A DNA stretch of 64,000 bases from Gillisella vitis (lineage in GTDB: Bacteria > Pseudomonadota > Alphaproteobacteria > Rhizobiales > Rhizobiaceae). Location: contig NZ_JACHLU010000001.1 in the NCBI RefSeq assembly GCF_014204625.1, positions 610,352 to 674,351 of the forward strand, given 5' to 3'. The notes under the pieces were generated by a model. The model searched no databases. It worked only from the letters and a program-made list of their open reading frames with translations, and was not told where the DNA came from. The translations under genes were made by a program, and so were the position numbers. Numbering within the stretch: the first letter of the stretch is position 1; the number at the start of each line of letters is the position of its first letter. Below are positions 1 to 10,475 of the stretch, in pieces.

Positions 1-2
1 CG

Positions 3-1346
3 TTGAACTCTGTTGACGACTTGGCAGAGTATATGGCGCAGGGCGCAAAGCCAAAATCGGCTTTTCGGCTCGGCACCGAACATGAAAAATTCGGGTTTTT
101 CATGGCCGACCACACGCCTGTTCCCTATTTCGGTGATGCCAGCATCCATACACTCCTGACCGGCATGGCCGAGAAACTCGGCTGGGAGCCGATCATGGAC
201 GGTGAGCATATCATTGGGCTTGCAGGCGGCAGCGGCGAAGGTGCCATTTCCATTGAGCCGGGCGGGCAATTCGAGCTGTCCGGCGCAGCCCTTGAAACCC
301 TGCATGAAACCGAGGCAGAAACGGCCCATCATCTGGATGTTGTCAAACAGATTGCCGAGCCGATGGGCATCCGCTTTCTGGGCATGGGTGGCAGCCCGCT
401 ATGGAGCCTTGCGCAAACGCCCAAAATGCCAAAGTCGCGCTATGACATCATGACCCGCTACATGCCCAAAGTGGGCAAGAACGGGCTGGATATGATGTAT
501 CGCAGCTCCACTATTCAGGTGAACCTCGATTTTTCATCCGAGGCCGATATGCGGTTGAAAATGCGCGTATCCACCAAGCTGCAATCCATTGCCACAGCGC
601 TGTTTGCCGCATCGCCCTTTACCGAAGGCAAGCCGAACGGGATGCAATCCTGGCGGGGCGAAATCTGGCGCGATACAGACAATAACCGCGCCGGTCTTTT
701 GCCTTTTGTTTTCCAGCCGGATTTCACGTTTGGCGATTATGCCACATGGGCATTGGATGTGCCGATGTATTTCGTGGTGCGCGACGGCAAGTATCACGAC
801 TGCACCCATGTGACCTTCCGCCAGTTCATGAACGGCGCGCTGAAGGGCGAGATCACCCAATGGCAGCCCACTCTGGGCGACTGGACCAACCATCTTGGAA
901 CCCTGTTTCCCGATGTGCGCCTCAAGCGGTTTCTGGAAATGCGCGGCGCAGACTGTGGCCCGCAAAGCCACATAACAGCGCTTTCCGCCTTCTGGGTCGG
1001 CCTGCTTTATGATGATGCGGCACTGGCGGCGCTGGATGAATTGACGGCCAATTGGAATCTGGCATCCGTGACAACCCTGCGCGATATGGTCCCTACTCAA
1101 GGGTTGAACGCCAACATCGCAGGTCGCACCGCTCTGGACATCGTGCGTGATATTTTACCCATCGCCAAATCCGGTCTCAAGGCACGTGCGCGCCTGAATG
1201 CAGCGGGCAAGGACGAATCAATCTACCTTGATCCACTGGAAGAAATTGCGCAAACAGGCCGCACCGTGGCAGACATCATGCTTGAGCACTACAATCATGA
1301 CTGGGGCCAGTCGATCGATCCGGTGTTTTCGGCCTATCAATATTGA
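3..1346 (+). CDS. gshA: Glutamate-cysteine ligase, 5' end cut by window edge
   Basis: Plant-type (GCS2 family) glutamate-cysteine ligase, which makes gamma-glutamylcysteine from glutamate, cysteine and ATP in the first step of glutathione synthesis in the cytoplasm. The reading frame is open from the window edge, and the first visible residues (NSVDDLAEYMAQG) match a point about ten residues into alphaproteobacterial homologues, so the true start lies upstream. Support includes the early FRLGTEHEKFGF motif, the glycine-rich LAGGSGEGAISIEPGGQFELSG segment, YDIMTRYMPKVG and the C-terminal DWGQSIDPVFSAYQY. The length of about 447 visible residues fits the family (about 455). Family assignment is firm; only the start is missing. 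Confidence 0.93.
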   Translation: MNSVDDLAEYMAQGAKPKSAFRLGTEHEKFGFFMADHTPVPYFGDASIHTLLTGMAEKLGWEPIMDGEHIIGLAGGSGEGAISIEPGGQFELSGAALETLHETEAETAHHLDVVKQIAEPMGIRFLGMGGSPLWSLAQTPKMPKSRYDIMTRYMPKVGKNGLDMMYRSSTIQVNLDFSSEADMRLKMRVSTKLQSIATALFAASPFTEGKPNGMQSWRGEIWRDTDNNRAGLLPFVFQPDFTFGDYATWALDVPMYFVVRDGKYHDCTHVTFRQFMNGALKGEITQWQPTLGDWTNHLGTLFPDVRLKRFLEMRGADCGPQSHITALSAFWVGLLYDDAALAALDELTANWNLASVTTLRDMVPTQGLNANIAGRTALDIVRDILPIAKSGLKARARLNAAGKDESIYLDPLEEIAQTGRTVADIMLEHYNHDWGQSIDPVFSAYQY

Positions 1347-1472
1347 ATACACGCCTGAGTTTTATCAAAACAACACCAAGAGGACCACAAACCCCTGTGC
1401 GAACAGGAAGAAAGCCATTTGCAGCGGCATTTTTCCCGTTATACTGTCAGAGAGCAACGCCTCGCGTCTGAT

Positions 1473-1501
1473 TTGACGCGCATTGGGCGGTGTAATATTA
1501 T
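1473..1501 (+). promoter_or_regulatory. Sigma-70-type promoter candidate for the DUF937 gene
   Basis: TTGACG at 1473-1478 and TATTAT at 1496-1501 are separated by 17 bp, an optimal spacing. They lie 84 bp upstream of the chosen start at 1585 in the only intergenic space before that gene. Sequence match only. Confidence 0.4.
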
Positions 1502-1584
1502 CGCTTTCTGCATCATCTCACCTCAGGCCCTTATCGCTTTCAGGTGTTTTGCGAAAAGCCTGCGCGCGAGGGGAACGGTCACTG

Positions 1585-2472
1585 ATGATGCCATTGTTTG
1601 AAATGATGCTGAGGGCGCAAAACGGGGCCGCAATGGATTCAATGGCCAAGCAATTCGGCCTGGCTCAGGAACAGGTCGCACAGGCGCTGGCGGCATTGAC
1701 ACCGGCTTTTTCCTCAGGATTGAAGCGCACAGCCGCCAACCCTTATGATCTTTCTGGCCTGTTCTCGGCGATGTCCTCGGGCAATTACGGGCAATATTTC
1801 GAGGATTTGAGCAAGGCCTTCACCCCGCAAGGGGTTGCCGATGGCAATCAGGTGCTACAACAATTGTTTGGCTCCAAAGAGGTGTCCCGTGCCATCGCAG
1901 CACAAGCGGCACAGGTCACGGGTGTCGGGCAGGATATTCTCAAAAAAATGCTGCCAACCATGGCCGATACCATTATGGGCGGGTTGATGAAGCAGGGCCT
2001 TGGGCAAATGGCCGGAACGACCAGTCCGTTTTCCGTCACCCCGATTGCGCCCATGGTACAGCAATGGCTGGAAGCGACAGGCTTTGCACCAAAATCTGCG
2101 CCCAAACCATCGGCAGACCCATTTGACAATCCGTTCATCAATGCGTGGAAAGACATGATGGGCATGGCGCAGGCAAAGCCAGCCCCCAAGCAGCAACAGG
2201 CAAATCCATTTCTGGACAATCCCTATGCCAAGGCGTGGCAGGATATGCTCAACACAACACTTGGACAAACACCGGAAACACAGCCAAAGCCGGAACCGGA
2301 TGCAAGGCAAAGCATGTCTGAGATGATCAACACCATGTTCGATAGTGGACTTGAGGTTCAAAAAAACTATCAGAAAAGCATGGAAAAGATTTTCGAGACT
2401 TATACCACAGATCAGAAGTCCAGCCCTGCAACGCCGAAGCCATCAGAAAAAGGCGAACGCGACGAATCTTAA
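1585..2472 (+). CDS. DUF937 family protein, alanine/glutamine rich
   Basis: Unknown function. A 295-residue protein whose N-terminal 130 residues or so (MMPLFEMMLRAQNG, GLAQEQVAQALAALTPAFSSGL, LLPTMADTIMGGLMKQ-like segments) resemble the DUF937 domain, a helical bacterial domain without an assigned activity. The rest is low-complexity and rich in Pro, Lys and Gln, with two near-copies of a DPFDNPFINAWKDMM / NPFLDNPYAKAWQDML motif around residues 205-255, then KPxP linkers. There is no signal peptide or membrane segment. I chose the ATG at 1585 because a purine-rich GAGGGGAA ribosome-binding site precedes it, and the longer open frame upstream has no such site. The repeated aromatic motif suggests a partner-binding tail, but that is a guess. 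Confidence 0.7.
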   Translation: MMPLFEMMLRAQNGAAMDSMAKQFGLAQEQVAQALAALTPAFSSGLKRTAANPYDLSGLFSAMSSGNYGQYFEDLSKAFTPQGVADGNQVLQQLFGSKEVSRAIAAQAAQVTGVGQDILKKMLPTMADTIMGGLMKQGLGQMAGTTSPFSVTPIAPMVQQWLEATGFAPKSAPKPSADPFDNPFINAWKDMMGMAQAKPAPKQQQANPFLDNPYAKAWQDMLNTTLGQTPETQPKPEPDARQSMSEMINTMFDSGLEVQKNYQKSMEKIFETYTTDQKSSPATPKPSEKGERDES

Positions 2473-2510
2473 AGACAAACGGCTTCAGCATCCAAAGAGC
2501 AGACAGGATA

Positions 2511-2543
2511 AAAAAGCCCGACAACAGACGGCTGTTGCCGGGC
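2511..2543 (-). terminator. Rho-independent terminator for the DUF1127 gene
   Basis: The hairpin GCCCG-A-CAACAG / CTGTTG-C-CGGGC spans 2516-2543 with an ACGG loop. On the plus strand it is preceded by six A, so on the minus strand the stem is followed by a T-run. That places it as the terminator of the minus-strand gene ending at 2644. It may also stop readthrough from the DUF937 gene. Confidence 0.7.
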
Positions 2544-2643
2544 AAATGCAGGGATCGTTGGCATTTCACCCTGCGGGGATTTCAAAATTCACCGTCACGG
2601 CGCAGATCATACCAAGAGTCATTTTCAATGAATCTTGATCAGC

Positions 2644-2943
2644 TCATCCGAGCGAAAGTGAGCGCGCCTGCGCCCTCGTCCGTGCCTTTGCATGATGCGC
2701 AAGCGTAAGGGATGGATCGGTCAGATAAGATCCATCTGACAGGGCATGTTCCAGTTCTGTGCGCGTCAGGCCCAGATCTTTGAGAAGGTAATCATCCATA
2801 TCAACCAGCTTCTGCGCCGCCCGGCGATTGCTCACGATACGAACGACCGCCTTGACCTGCTGCGCACCATAACGAAGCGTGGCTGTAAGCGCCATGCCGA
2901 CATCGGCAAAGGTGCGGTTGGTCATCTGTAAGGTCGTGCGCAT
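2644..2943 (-). CDS. Small DUF1127 (YjiS-like) protein
   Basis: A 99-residue protein with a DUF1127 core, VSNRRAAQKLVDMDDYLLKDLGLTRTELEHAL at about residues 38-70. It is arginine-rich before the core and ends in a basic tail. Small DUF1127 proteins of Rhizobiales have been tied to RNA metabolism, phosphate/carbon balance and stress, and several in Brucella are controlled by the LysR regulator VtlR. The gene is divergent from a LysR gene of the LsrB/VtlR type, which supports a regulator-target pair (inference). ATG codons occur at codons 1, 2 and 4 of the longest frame; I chose the one at 2943 because AAAGGA sits 8 bases upstream, while the first two ATGs overlap or touch that site. Confidence 0.85.
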   Translation of the reverse strand: MRTTLQMTNRTFADVGMALTATLRYGAQQVKAVVRIVSNRRAAQKLVDMDDYLLKDLGLTRTELEHALSDGSYLTDPSLTLAHHAKARTRAQARSLSLG

Positions 2944-3130
2944 AGTCATCATCCTTTTGCGTTGGCACGAGAGAAAACCGCTCTGTCGAAAATCTGTCGA
3001 AAAGTCAGGCAGAAGCGATCGATAAAATGTTGAGGGGAAGGCCGAGAGCGGCCAGACCGGTTGATCTTTTGCAATTGCAGAAATGCCAATTTTCTATTGA
3101 TCAGTCCAACGAATGTTTCTAATAGTTATC

Positions 3131-3145
3131 ATCAATCCTTCTGAT
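3131..3145. promoter_or_regulatory. LysR-type operator candidate (ATC-N9-GAT)
   Basis: ATC at 3131-3133 and GAT at 3143-3145 form the classical LysR half-site arrangement. They sit 12 bp before the lysR start in the 214-bp divergent region shared with the DUF1127 gene. A second short palindrome (TGCAATTGCA) is at 3070-3079. Consistent with autoregulation; based on sequence pattern only. Confidence 0.4.
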
Positions 3146-3157
3146 GGAATGTGAAGC

Positions 3158-4111
3158 ATGTCCGCGCCCCTTGATATTGACCAACTCCAGACATTCGTTG
3201 CCATTGTCGACACCGGCAGTTTCACCAAGGCGGCCGCAAGGGTGTTCAAAACCCAGTCTGCGGTTTCCATGCAGATGCGACGGCTGGAAGAGCGCATTGG
3301 CAAACAATTGTTCATCAAGGATGGGCGCGGCAACCGCCTTTCTGCCGAAGGGGACAAGCTGCTGAATTACGCGCGCCGCATCATTCGGCTCAACAGCGAA
3401 GCCATGGCGGCTTTTGATGACAACAGGCTGGAAGGCACCCTGCGCATTGGCACGCCAGATGACTATGCGGATCGGTATATGCCTGAAATTATTGGTCGTT
3501 TTGCCAAAACGCACCCCAATGTCGAGCTTTACATCGTCTGCGAACCCTCCGTCAGCCTGGCCGAAAAAATGAATCGCGGTGAGCTGGACATCGCCCTTGT
3601 GACGCATAACCCGGTTGCCCGCCAATCGGATGTTGTCCGCACCGAGCCGCTCTGCTGGGTCGGCTCGGCCAATCATGCCCTGAAAGACAATGCGCCCGTG
3701 CCGCTTGCGGTGGGGCGACGCGATTGCAACTGGCGGCAATTGGCCTGTTCGGCGCTGGATGCCGATGGCCGCGACTATCAGGTTCTGTTTACCAGCTGGT
3801 CTTCCACGGTTGTGGCAGCGGCCGTTCTGGCCGGGCTTGCGGTTTCCGTTCTGCCGGAATCAGCTCTCAGAGGCGGCATGAAAGTTCTGACACAGGCCGA
3901 TGGCTTTCCTCCACTGCCGCCTGTGCAGATTGGCATCATGAAACGGCCCGGTCTGTCGCCCTCGCTGATGACGGCCATCAGCGATCATATCGCGGCCTGC
4001 CTGGACAATATCACGCCAACCGTCATTGAGGACGATCTGGACAATGATACTAAAAGCTATGGGCGTCAGCTTCCGCGGCTGAAGCCGGGGCATATGCTGC
4101 CGGGCTGGTAA
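3158..4111 (+). CDS. LysR-family regulator, LsrB/VtlR-like
   Basis: A 317-residue LysR-type transcription factor. The N-terminal winged helix-turn-helix covers about residues 6-65 (IDQLQTFVAIVDTGSFTKAAARVFKTQSAVSMQMRRLEE), followed by the periplasmic-binding-like effector domain (IGTPDDYADRYMPEI, then VLAGLAVSVLPESAL). The N-terminus MSAPLDIDQLQTF and the DDYADRYMPEI segment recall rhizobial LsrB and Brucella/Agrobacterium VtlR, regulators of envelope, redox and small-RNA/DUF1127 genes. The protein has several cysteines in the effector domain; LsrB is known to use cysteines for redox sensing, but I cannot align them here. The divergent DUF1127 neighbour supports the assignment. The LysR family is certain; the orthology is inferred. 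Confidence 0.9.
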   Translation: MSAPLDIDQLQTFVAIVDTGSFTKAAARVFKTQSAVSMQMRRLEERIGKQLFIKDGRGNRLSAEGDKLLNYARRIIRLNSEAMAAFDDNRLEGTLRIGTPDDYADRYMPEIIGRFAKTHPNVELYIVCEPSVSLAEKMNRGELDIALVTHNPVARQSDVVRTEPLCWVGSANHALKDNAPVPLAVGRRDCNWRQLACSALDADGRDYQVLFTSWSSTVVAAAVLAGLAVSVLPESALRGGMKVLTQADGFPPLPPVQIGIMKRPGLSPSLMTAISDHIAACLDNITPTVIEDDLDNDTKSYGRQLPRLKPGHMLPGW

Positions 4112-4122
4112 AACACGGCTCT

Positions 4123-4773
4123 TCAATCTGGGGCGGTTGACGTGCGCGGCGGCAGGACAATGTCACAAACGAGCTTTTTCCACTCCTCCAGAAGTGCGCC
4201 GGCCCGGTCATTGCCTTCCGCAAGGCACCGCAACACGGAGCCGGTCAACAGCGACACCAGAACGAATCGATCCCGCTCACTGGCTGGGTGTTGATCACCG
4301 ACAAATGGTCCCAGAACATCGAGCGCCAGCGCGCCTATCTCTTCATGGGCCTGATATTGCAGATGCCCTAAATCGGGATCAACGGAGGTTGCCATCCACA
4401 ACTCCCTGCAAAGCGGGTTGTGCAAATGGATGTGCGCGCCATCTTCAATCAAATGCGCAATGCGCGACCGGGCATCAGCCTCGCTGCGCACATCTGTTAA
4501 TCTGGCTTTAACAGCTTGCATCAAGGCACTCAGGCGGAGATCAAGAATCGCCTTGAGAATCGCCGCCTTCTCAGGAAAGAATTGATAGACCGAACCAACC
4601 GGAACGCCAGCGTGAATGGCAATGTCTGTCATTTTCATCTGTGCAACGCCATGCGTGACTATAAGTGTCTCGGCCGACTCCAATATGGTCTCGAAGCGCT
4701 TGATACTACGCTTCTGCTTTGGTTGTTTGCGCGGATTGATCCGCGACGCTTCATTCGGCAGCTTCATCGCCAT
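4123..4773 (-). CDS. TetR-family transcriptional regulator
   Basis: A 216-residue TetR/AcrR regulator, convergent with the LysR gene (11-bp gap). The N-terminal three-helix DNA-binding domain spans about residues 20-65 (RFETILESAETLIVTHGVAQMKMTDIAIHAGVPVGSVYQFFPEKAAIL), with the typical YxFFxxKxAIL recognition pattern. The C-terminal ligand domain resembles no class whose ligand I can name. I chose the ATG at 4773 because GGGA precedes it by six bases; an upstream in-frame GTG at 4791 lacks a site. No adjacent target operon is obvious, so self-regulation or a distant target is likely. Confidence 0.88.
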   Translation of the reverse strand: MAMKLPNEASRINPRKQPKQKRSIKRFETILESAETLIVTHGVAQMKMTDIAIHAGVPVGSVYQFFPEKAAILKAILDLRLSALMQAVKARLTDVRSEADARSRIAHLIEDGAHIHLHNPLCRELWMATSVDPDLGHLQYQAHEEIGALALDVLGPFVGDQHPASERDRFVLVSLLTGSVLRCLAEGNDRAGALLEEWKKLVCDIVLPPRTSTAPD

Positions 4774-6826
<2,053 letters not shown>

Positions 6827-6855
6827 AATAGTCTTCACAGACACGTGATTTTTTA

Positions 6856-6892
6856 AAAACCCGCATCGACATTGCCCGTCGATGCGGGTTTT
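6856..6892 (+). terminator. Rho-independent terminator of guaB
   Basis: A perfect 15-bp inverted repeat (6856-6870 and 6878-6892) with a GC-rich core CCCGCATCGAC and a 7-base loop, ending in TTTTC, lies 29 bp after the guaB stop. Confidence 0.85.
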
Positions 6893-6926
6893 CTATTGGC
6901 TTAGAGCGTCGTGAGGAGGAGATCAC

Positions 6927-7802
6927 ATGGAAAAGCCGACAATTACACAGGCAATGATTGATGCCTATGATGACTATACCCATCTCAGCCTCGACCGCCG
7001 GGGCTTTATGGAAAAACTCAGCAAGCTTGCAGGCTCTGGTGCAGCGGCGGCGGCCATTCTGCCCATGCTGGCCGCCAGCAAAGCCAGTGCAGCGCTAACC
7101 CCTGAAAATGACGGCCGCCTGAAAAGCGAAATGGTCACCTATCCCGGCCCCCATGGCGCAATGAAGGGCTATCTGGTGATGCCAAACGCGGCTGACAAGC
7201 CTTTGCCCGGCGTTATCGTCATTCACGAAAATCGTGGCCTGAACCCACACATTGAAGATGTGGCACGGCGCCTGGCGCTGGAAGGGTTTGTTGCTCTCGC
7301 CCCGGATTTTCTCTCTCCTCTTGGCGGCACCCCGGAGGATGAAGACAAAGCACGCGAGATGTTTCCAAAGCTGGATATGGCAGTAACCATCCAGAATGCC
7401 GAGGCCAGTCGGGCTTATCTCAGCGCCATCAAAGCCACCAATGGCAAAGTTGGTGCTCTTGGCTTCTGCTGGGGCGGCGGCATGGTCAATCAGCTGGCCG
7501 TGGCTTCACCTTTGCTAGGGGCAGGCGTTGCCTATTACGGCGCGCAGCCGAAAGCCGATCAGGTCGCCTCCATCAAAGCCCCCTTGATGTTGCATTATGC
7601 AGGATTGGATGAACGCATCAACGCGGGAATCGATGCCTATCAGGCAGCCCTGAAGGCTGATGGCAAACAGGCCGAGATTTTCATTTACGATGGCGTCAAC
7701 CACGCCTTCAACAATGATACATCCGCCGCCCGCTACAACAAGGACGCAGCCGACCTTGCATGGTCGCGCAGCATGACCTTCCTCAAGCGGCACCTTTCCT
7801 GA
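6927..7802 (+). CDS. Tat-exported dienelactone-hydrolase-family enzyme
   Basis: A 291-residue alpha/beta hydrolase of the dienelactone hydrolase (carboxymethylenebutenolidase-like) family. The triad can be placed: Cys181 in GFCWGGG, Asp228 in YAGLDERI and His259 in GVNHAFNND. IHENRGLNPHIEDVARRLALEGF is the typical oxyanion region. The N-terminus DRRGFMEKLSKLAGSGAAAAAILPMLAA (from residue 23) has the twin arginines of a Tat signal, so the mature enzyme is probably periplasmic or membrane-anchored. The substrate is unknown and no aromatic catabolism genes are adjacent. GAGGAGGAG precedes the ATG. Confidence 0.87.
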   Translation: MEKPTITQAMIDAYDDYTHLSLDRRGFMEKLSKLAGSGAAAAAILPMLAASKASAALTPENDGRLKSEMVTYPGPHGAMKGYLVMPNAADKPLPGVIVIHENRGLNPHIEDVARRLALEGFVALAPDFLSPLGGTPEDEDKAREMFPKLDMAVTIQNAEASRAYLSAIKATNGKVGALGFCWGGGMVNQLAVASPLLGAGVAYYGAQPKADQVASIKAPLMLHYAGLDERINAGIDAYQAALKADGKQAEIFIYDGVNHAFNNDTSAARYNKDAADLAWSRSMTFLKRHLS

Positions 7803-7911
7803 GTTAAACGGGAAAGATTGACTTCAATCAAAAGAGGATGCGCCATAATCGTATAAGTCTGACGTCATAGCGTTTGCTGGTTTCAAGGCATAGATTTCTT
7901 TGGAGGACGTC

Positions 7912-8940
7912 ATGGCATTAATGATGAAAGCGGCTGTTTTGCGGGAGTTTGGCAAACCTCTCAACATCGAGGACATTGCGATACCAGAACCTGGCCCCGG
8001 CCAGATTCTGGTGAAATATGAAGCCACGGGCGTATGCCACACGGATTTACACGCCGTTGAAGGCGATTGGCCCGTCAAACCCACCCCTCCGTTTATTCCC
8101 GGCCATGAAGGCGTTGGCTATGTGGCCAAGCTTGGTGCAGGCGTCAGCCGCATCAAGGAAGGTGACCGTATCGGCGTGCCATGGCTGCACACGGCCTGCG
8201 GTTGCTGCACGCCCTGCCGCACCGGCTGGGAAACCCTGTGTGGATCGCAGCAGAATACCGGCTATTCCGTCAACGGCACTTTTGCGGAATATGGCCTTGC
8301 CGACCCGGATTACGTTGGCCGCCTGCCCGATAATCTGGAGTTTGGCCCGGCAGCGCCCGTTTTATGCGCCGGGGTCACCGTGTACAAAGGCCTGAAGGAA
8401 ACCGAAGTGCGCCCCGGCGAATGGGTGGTGATTTCCGGCATTGGCGGGCTTGGCCATATGGCCGTGCAATATGCCAAGGCTATGGGTATGCATGTTGTCG
8501 CTGCCGATATTTTCGATGACAAGCTGGCGCTGGCAAAAAAGCTGGGGGCCGATGTGATCGTCAATGGCCGCGATGCCGATGCCATTGCACAGGTGCAAAA
8601 AGCCACCGGCGGCGTGCATGGCGCATTGGTCACTGCCGTTTCGCCAAAGGCCATGGAGCAGGCCTATGGCTTTCTGCGCTCCAAGGGCACCATGGCACTG
8701 GTGGGCCTGCCACCGGGTTTCATCTCGCTTCCGGTGTTCGACACCGTTCTGAAACGCATCACGGTGCGCGGCTCGATTGTCGGCACCCGTCAGGATCTTG
8801 AGGAATCCTTGGTGTTTGCAGGTGAAGGCAAGGTTGCAGCCCATTTCTCATGGGACAAGATTGAAAACATCAATGCCATCTTTGACCGAATGAAAGAAGG
8901 CAAGATTGATGGACGTATTGTTCTCGATCTCGCCAGTTAA
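7912..8940 (+). CDS. adhP: Zinc-dependent alcohol dehydrogenase
   Basis: A 342-residue zinc alcohol dehydrogenase of the AdhP type, which interconverts primary alcohols and aldehydes with NAD+. Catalytic zinc ligands are Cys42 (GVCHTDLH) and His65/Glu66 (GHEGVG). The structural zinc cluster is CGCCTPC...C at about residues 96-110. The Rossmann nucleotide site is GIGGLGHMA, near residue 172. I chose the ATG at 7912 since GGAGGAC precedes it; the open frame extends four codons further upstream to a TTG without support. A short hairpin follows the stop. Confidence 0.94.
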   Translation: MALMMKAAVLREFGKPLNIEDIAIPEPGPGQILVKYEATGVCHTDLHAVEGDWPVKPTPPFIPGHEGVGYVAKLGAGVSRIKEGDRIGVPWLHTACGCCTPCRTGWETLCGSQQNTGYSVNGTFAEYGLADPDYVGRLPDNLEFGPAAPVLCAGVTVYKGLKETEVRPGEWVVISGIGGLGHMAVQYAKAMGMHVVAADIFDDKLALAKKLGADVIVNGRDADAIAQVQKATGGVHGALVTAVSPKAMEQAYGFLRSKGTMALVGLPPGFISLPVFDTVLKRITVRGSIVGTRQDLEESLVFAGEGKVAAHFSWDKIENINAIFDRMKEGKIDGRIVLDLAS

Positions 8941-8977
8941 TCGGATCATCAATTCACCCGATCACATCAGATGAGCT

Positions 8978-8999
8978 GAAGACTGCCGCGGCAGTCTTC
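8978..8999 (+). terminator. Probable terminator after adhP
   Basis: A 22-bp perfect palindrome built on GAAGACTGCC and its complement lies 38 bp after the adhP stop, followed by a weak T-containing stretch (TTGTCACAT). Confidence 0.5.
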
Positions 9000-9032
9000 T
9001 TGTCACATCTTCGTGCAAATCGCCCCTGTTTT

Positions 9033-9135
9033 AGAGTTTGTCAGGAAAAAGTGGAACCCGGTTTTTCCAAAAAGACAAACGAAAACAAAGAAGTTTAGAG
9101 TCTGTCGGGGTCAATCTGAACCTGACAGACTCTAA
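9033..9135. repeat. Two-hairpin dispersed repeat, copy 1
   Basis: A unit of about 100 bp made of hairpin I (outer arms GTTTGTC / GACAAAC, inner arms GGAAAAA / TTTTTCC around GTGGAACCCGG) and hairpin II (GAGTCTGTC...GGTTCA around TCAATCTGA, closing with TGAACCTGACAGACTC). Related copies are at 11517-11615 and 37578-37907, with a partial one at 46886-46921. Here it lies between adhP and the patatin gene. It has no coding potential and is probably a non-autonomous intergenic element. Confidence 0.85.
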
Positions 9136-9205
9136 ACGGTAGCGTCCGTGACAACATCTGGCTATTCTCGCCGCATCGCAACAAACGAGATGGCTGTTGG
9201 TGCCT

Positions 9206-10345
9206 ATGTCCGAAACTGAAACGAATTCTACAACAGATCGTATTTTCGTCTTCCAAGGTGGCGGCGCTCTGGGTGCCTATCAGGCTGGCGCCTATGAAGC
9301 GCTTCACGCTCATGATGTGGATCCCGACTGGCTGGCAGGCATCTCTATCGGCGCGATCAATTCGGCCATTATCGCAGGAAGCCCACGCGAAAAGCGGGTG
9401 GAAAATCTCAGAGCCTTCTGGGATATGGTTTCATCCAGCCTGAATTTCGATTTTGGCCATCAGGAAACCCCCATTCGCCGTGTGACCAATGACATCTCGG
9501 CAAGCCTTGGCGCGATGTTTGGCATTCCGGGTTTCTTCTCGCCACGCCTGCCCACGGCCTATCAATGGCTGTTCAATCCATCATCTCAGATCAGCTATTA
9601 TGACACTGATCCGCTGATGAAATCTTTGGAAAATCTGGTTGATTTCAAACTCTTGAACGATGGAACCACGCGGCTTAGCCTTGGGGCGGTGGAAGTGACA
9701 ACCGGAAATTTTGCCTATTTCGATAACCGGCATACCAAAATAGATGTCCGCCACATTGCCGCTTCAGGAGCCTTGCCACCGGGATTTCCGCCCGTGGACA
9801 TTGGCGGGCGTTATTATTGGGATGGTGGGCTGGTGTCCAACACCCCGCTGCAACATGTGTTGGACAACAATGATAGCGAACGGGATCTGGACATTTTTCA
9901 GGTCGATCTTTTTAGCGCGCGCGGTGCCATGCCAAAAGACCAGTTTGAAGTGGAAAGCCGAACCAAGGAAATTCGGTTTTCCAGCCGGACCCGCATGAAT
10001 ACCGATGAATTTGCCCGCAAACAGATCGTCCGTCGCGCCGCCAAGCGCTTGCTAGACAAGTTGCCGCCTGAATTTCAGCAGGATGAAGATGCCAAAATCC
10101 TGCGCTCGATTGGTCATGAATATGATGTGACACTTGTTCACCTGATCCATCGCCGCGCTGCCCACACAACTCATTCCATGGATGCGGAATTTTCCCGCCA
10201 GTCGGTCAATGAACATTGGAAGGCCGGATATGACGATGTGTCCTATACTCTGAAGCATCCCAGATGGCGCAATCGAAGCCGACCCAAGGATGGTATCCAG
10301 ATCTTTGACTTGACACGAGACCGTAAATTATCAGTGCAAGTTTGA
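9206..10345 (+). CDS. Patatin-like phospholipase (DUF3734 C-terminus)
   Basis: A 379-residue patatin-family lipid acyl hydrolase. The glycine-rich oxyanion motif FQGGGALGAYQAG is at residues 16-28, the nucleophile Ser47 lies in GISIGA, and the catalytic Asp206 in YYWDGGLVSNTPL, so the Ser-Asp dyad is complete. After about residue 225 comes a basic region (VESRTKEIRFSSRTRMNTDEFARKQIVRRAAKRLL) and HWKAGYDDVSYTLKHPRW, resembling DUF3734, common in rhizobial patatins linked to polyhydroxyalkanoate or membrane lipid metabolism. There is no signal peptide, so it is cytoplasmic. The start is uncertain: the ATG at 9206 lacks a clear ribosome-binding site and an in-frame TTG lies at 9197. Confidence 0.88.
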   Translation: MSETETNSTTDRIFVFQGGGALGAYQAGAYEALHAHDVDPDWLAGISIGAINSAIIAGSPREKRVENLRAFWDMVSSSLNFDFGHQETPIRRVTNDISASLGAMFGIPGFFSPRLPTAYQWLFNPSSQISYYDTDPLMKSLENLVDFKLLNDGTTRLSLGAVEVTTGNFAYFDNRHTKIDVRHIAASGALPPGFPPVDIGGRYYWDGGLVSNTPLQHVLDNNDSERDLDIFQVDLFSARGAMPKDQFEVESRTKEIRFSSRTRMNTDEFARKQIVRRAAKRLLDKLPPEFQQDEDAKILRSIGHEYDVTLVHLIHRRAAHTTHSMDAEFSRQSVNEHWKAGYDDVSYTLKHPRWRNRSRPKDGIQIFDLTRDRKLSVQV

Positions 10346-10475
10346 GCAAGTCAGTCTCACCACTCCACTACAATGGCAATATCCCCATGATCTTTTTTGA
10401 GATTTCCTGGTATTTTATAGGGTTCCAAAACAGAATCTGCCAGAATATGCTGTAGAAATAGTATCGGGAGGATGT

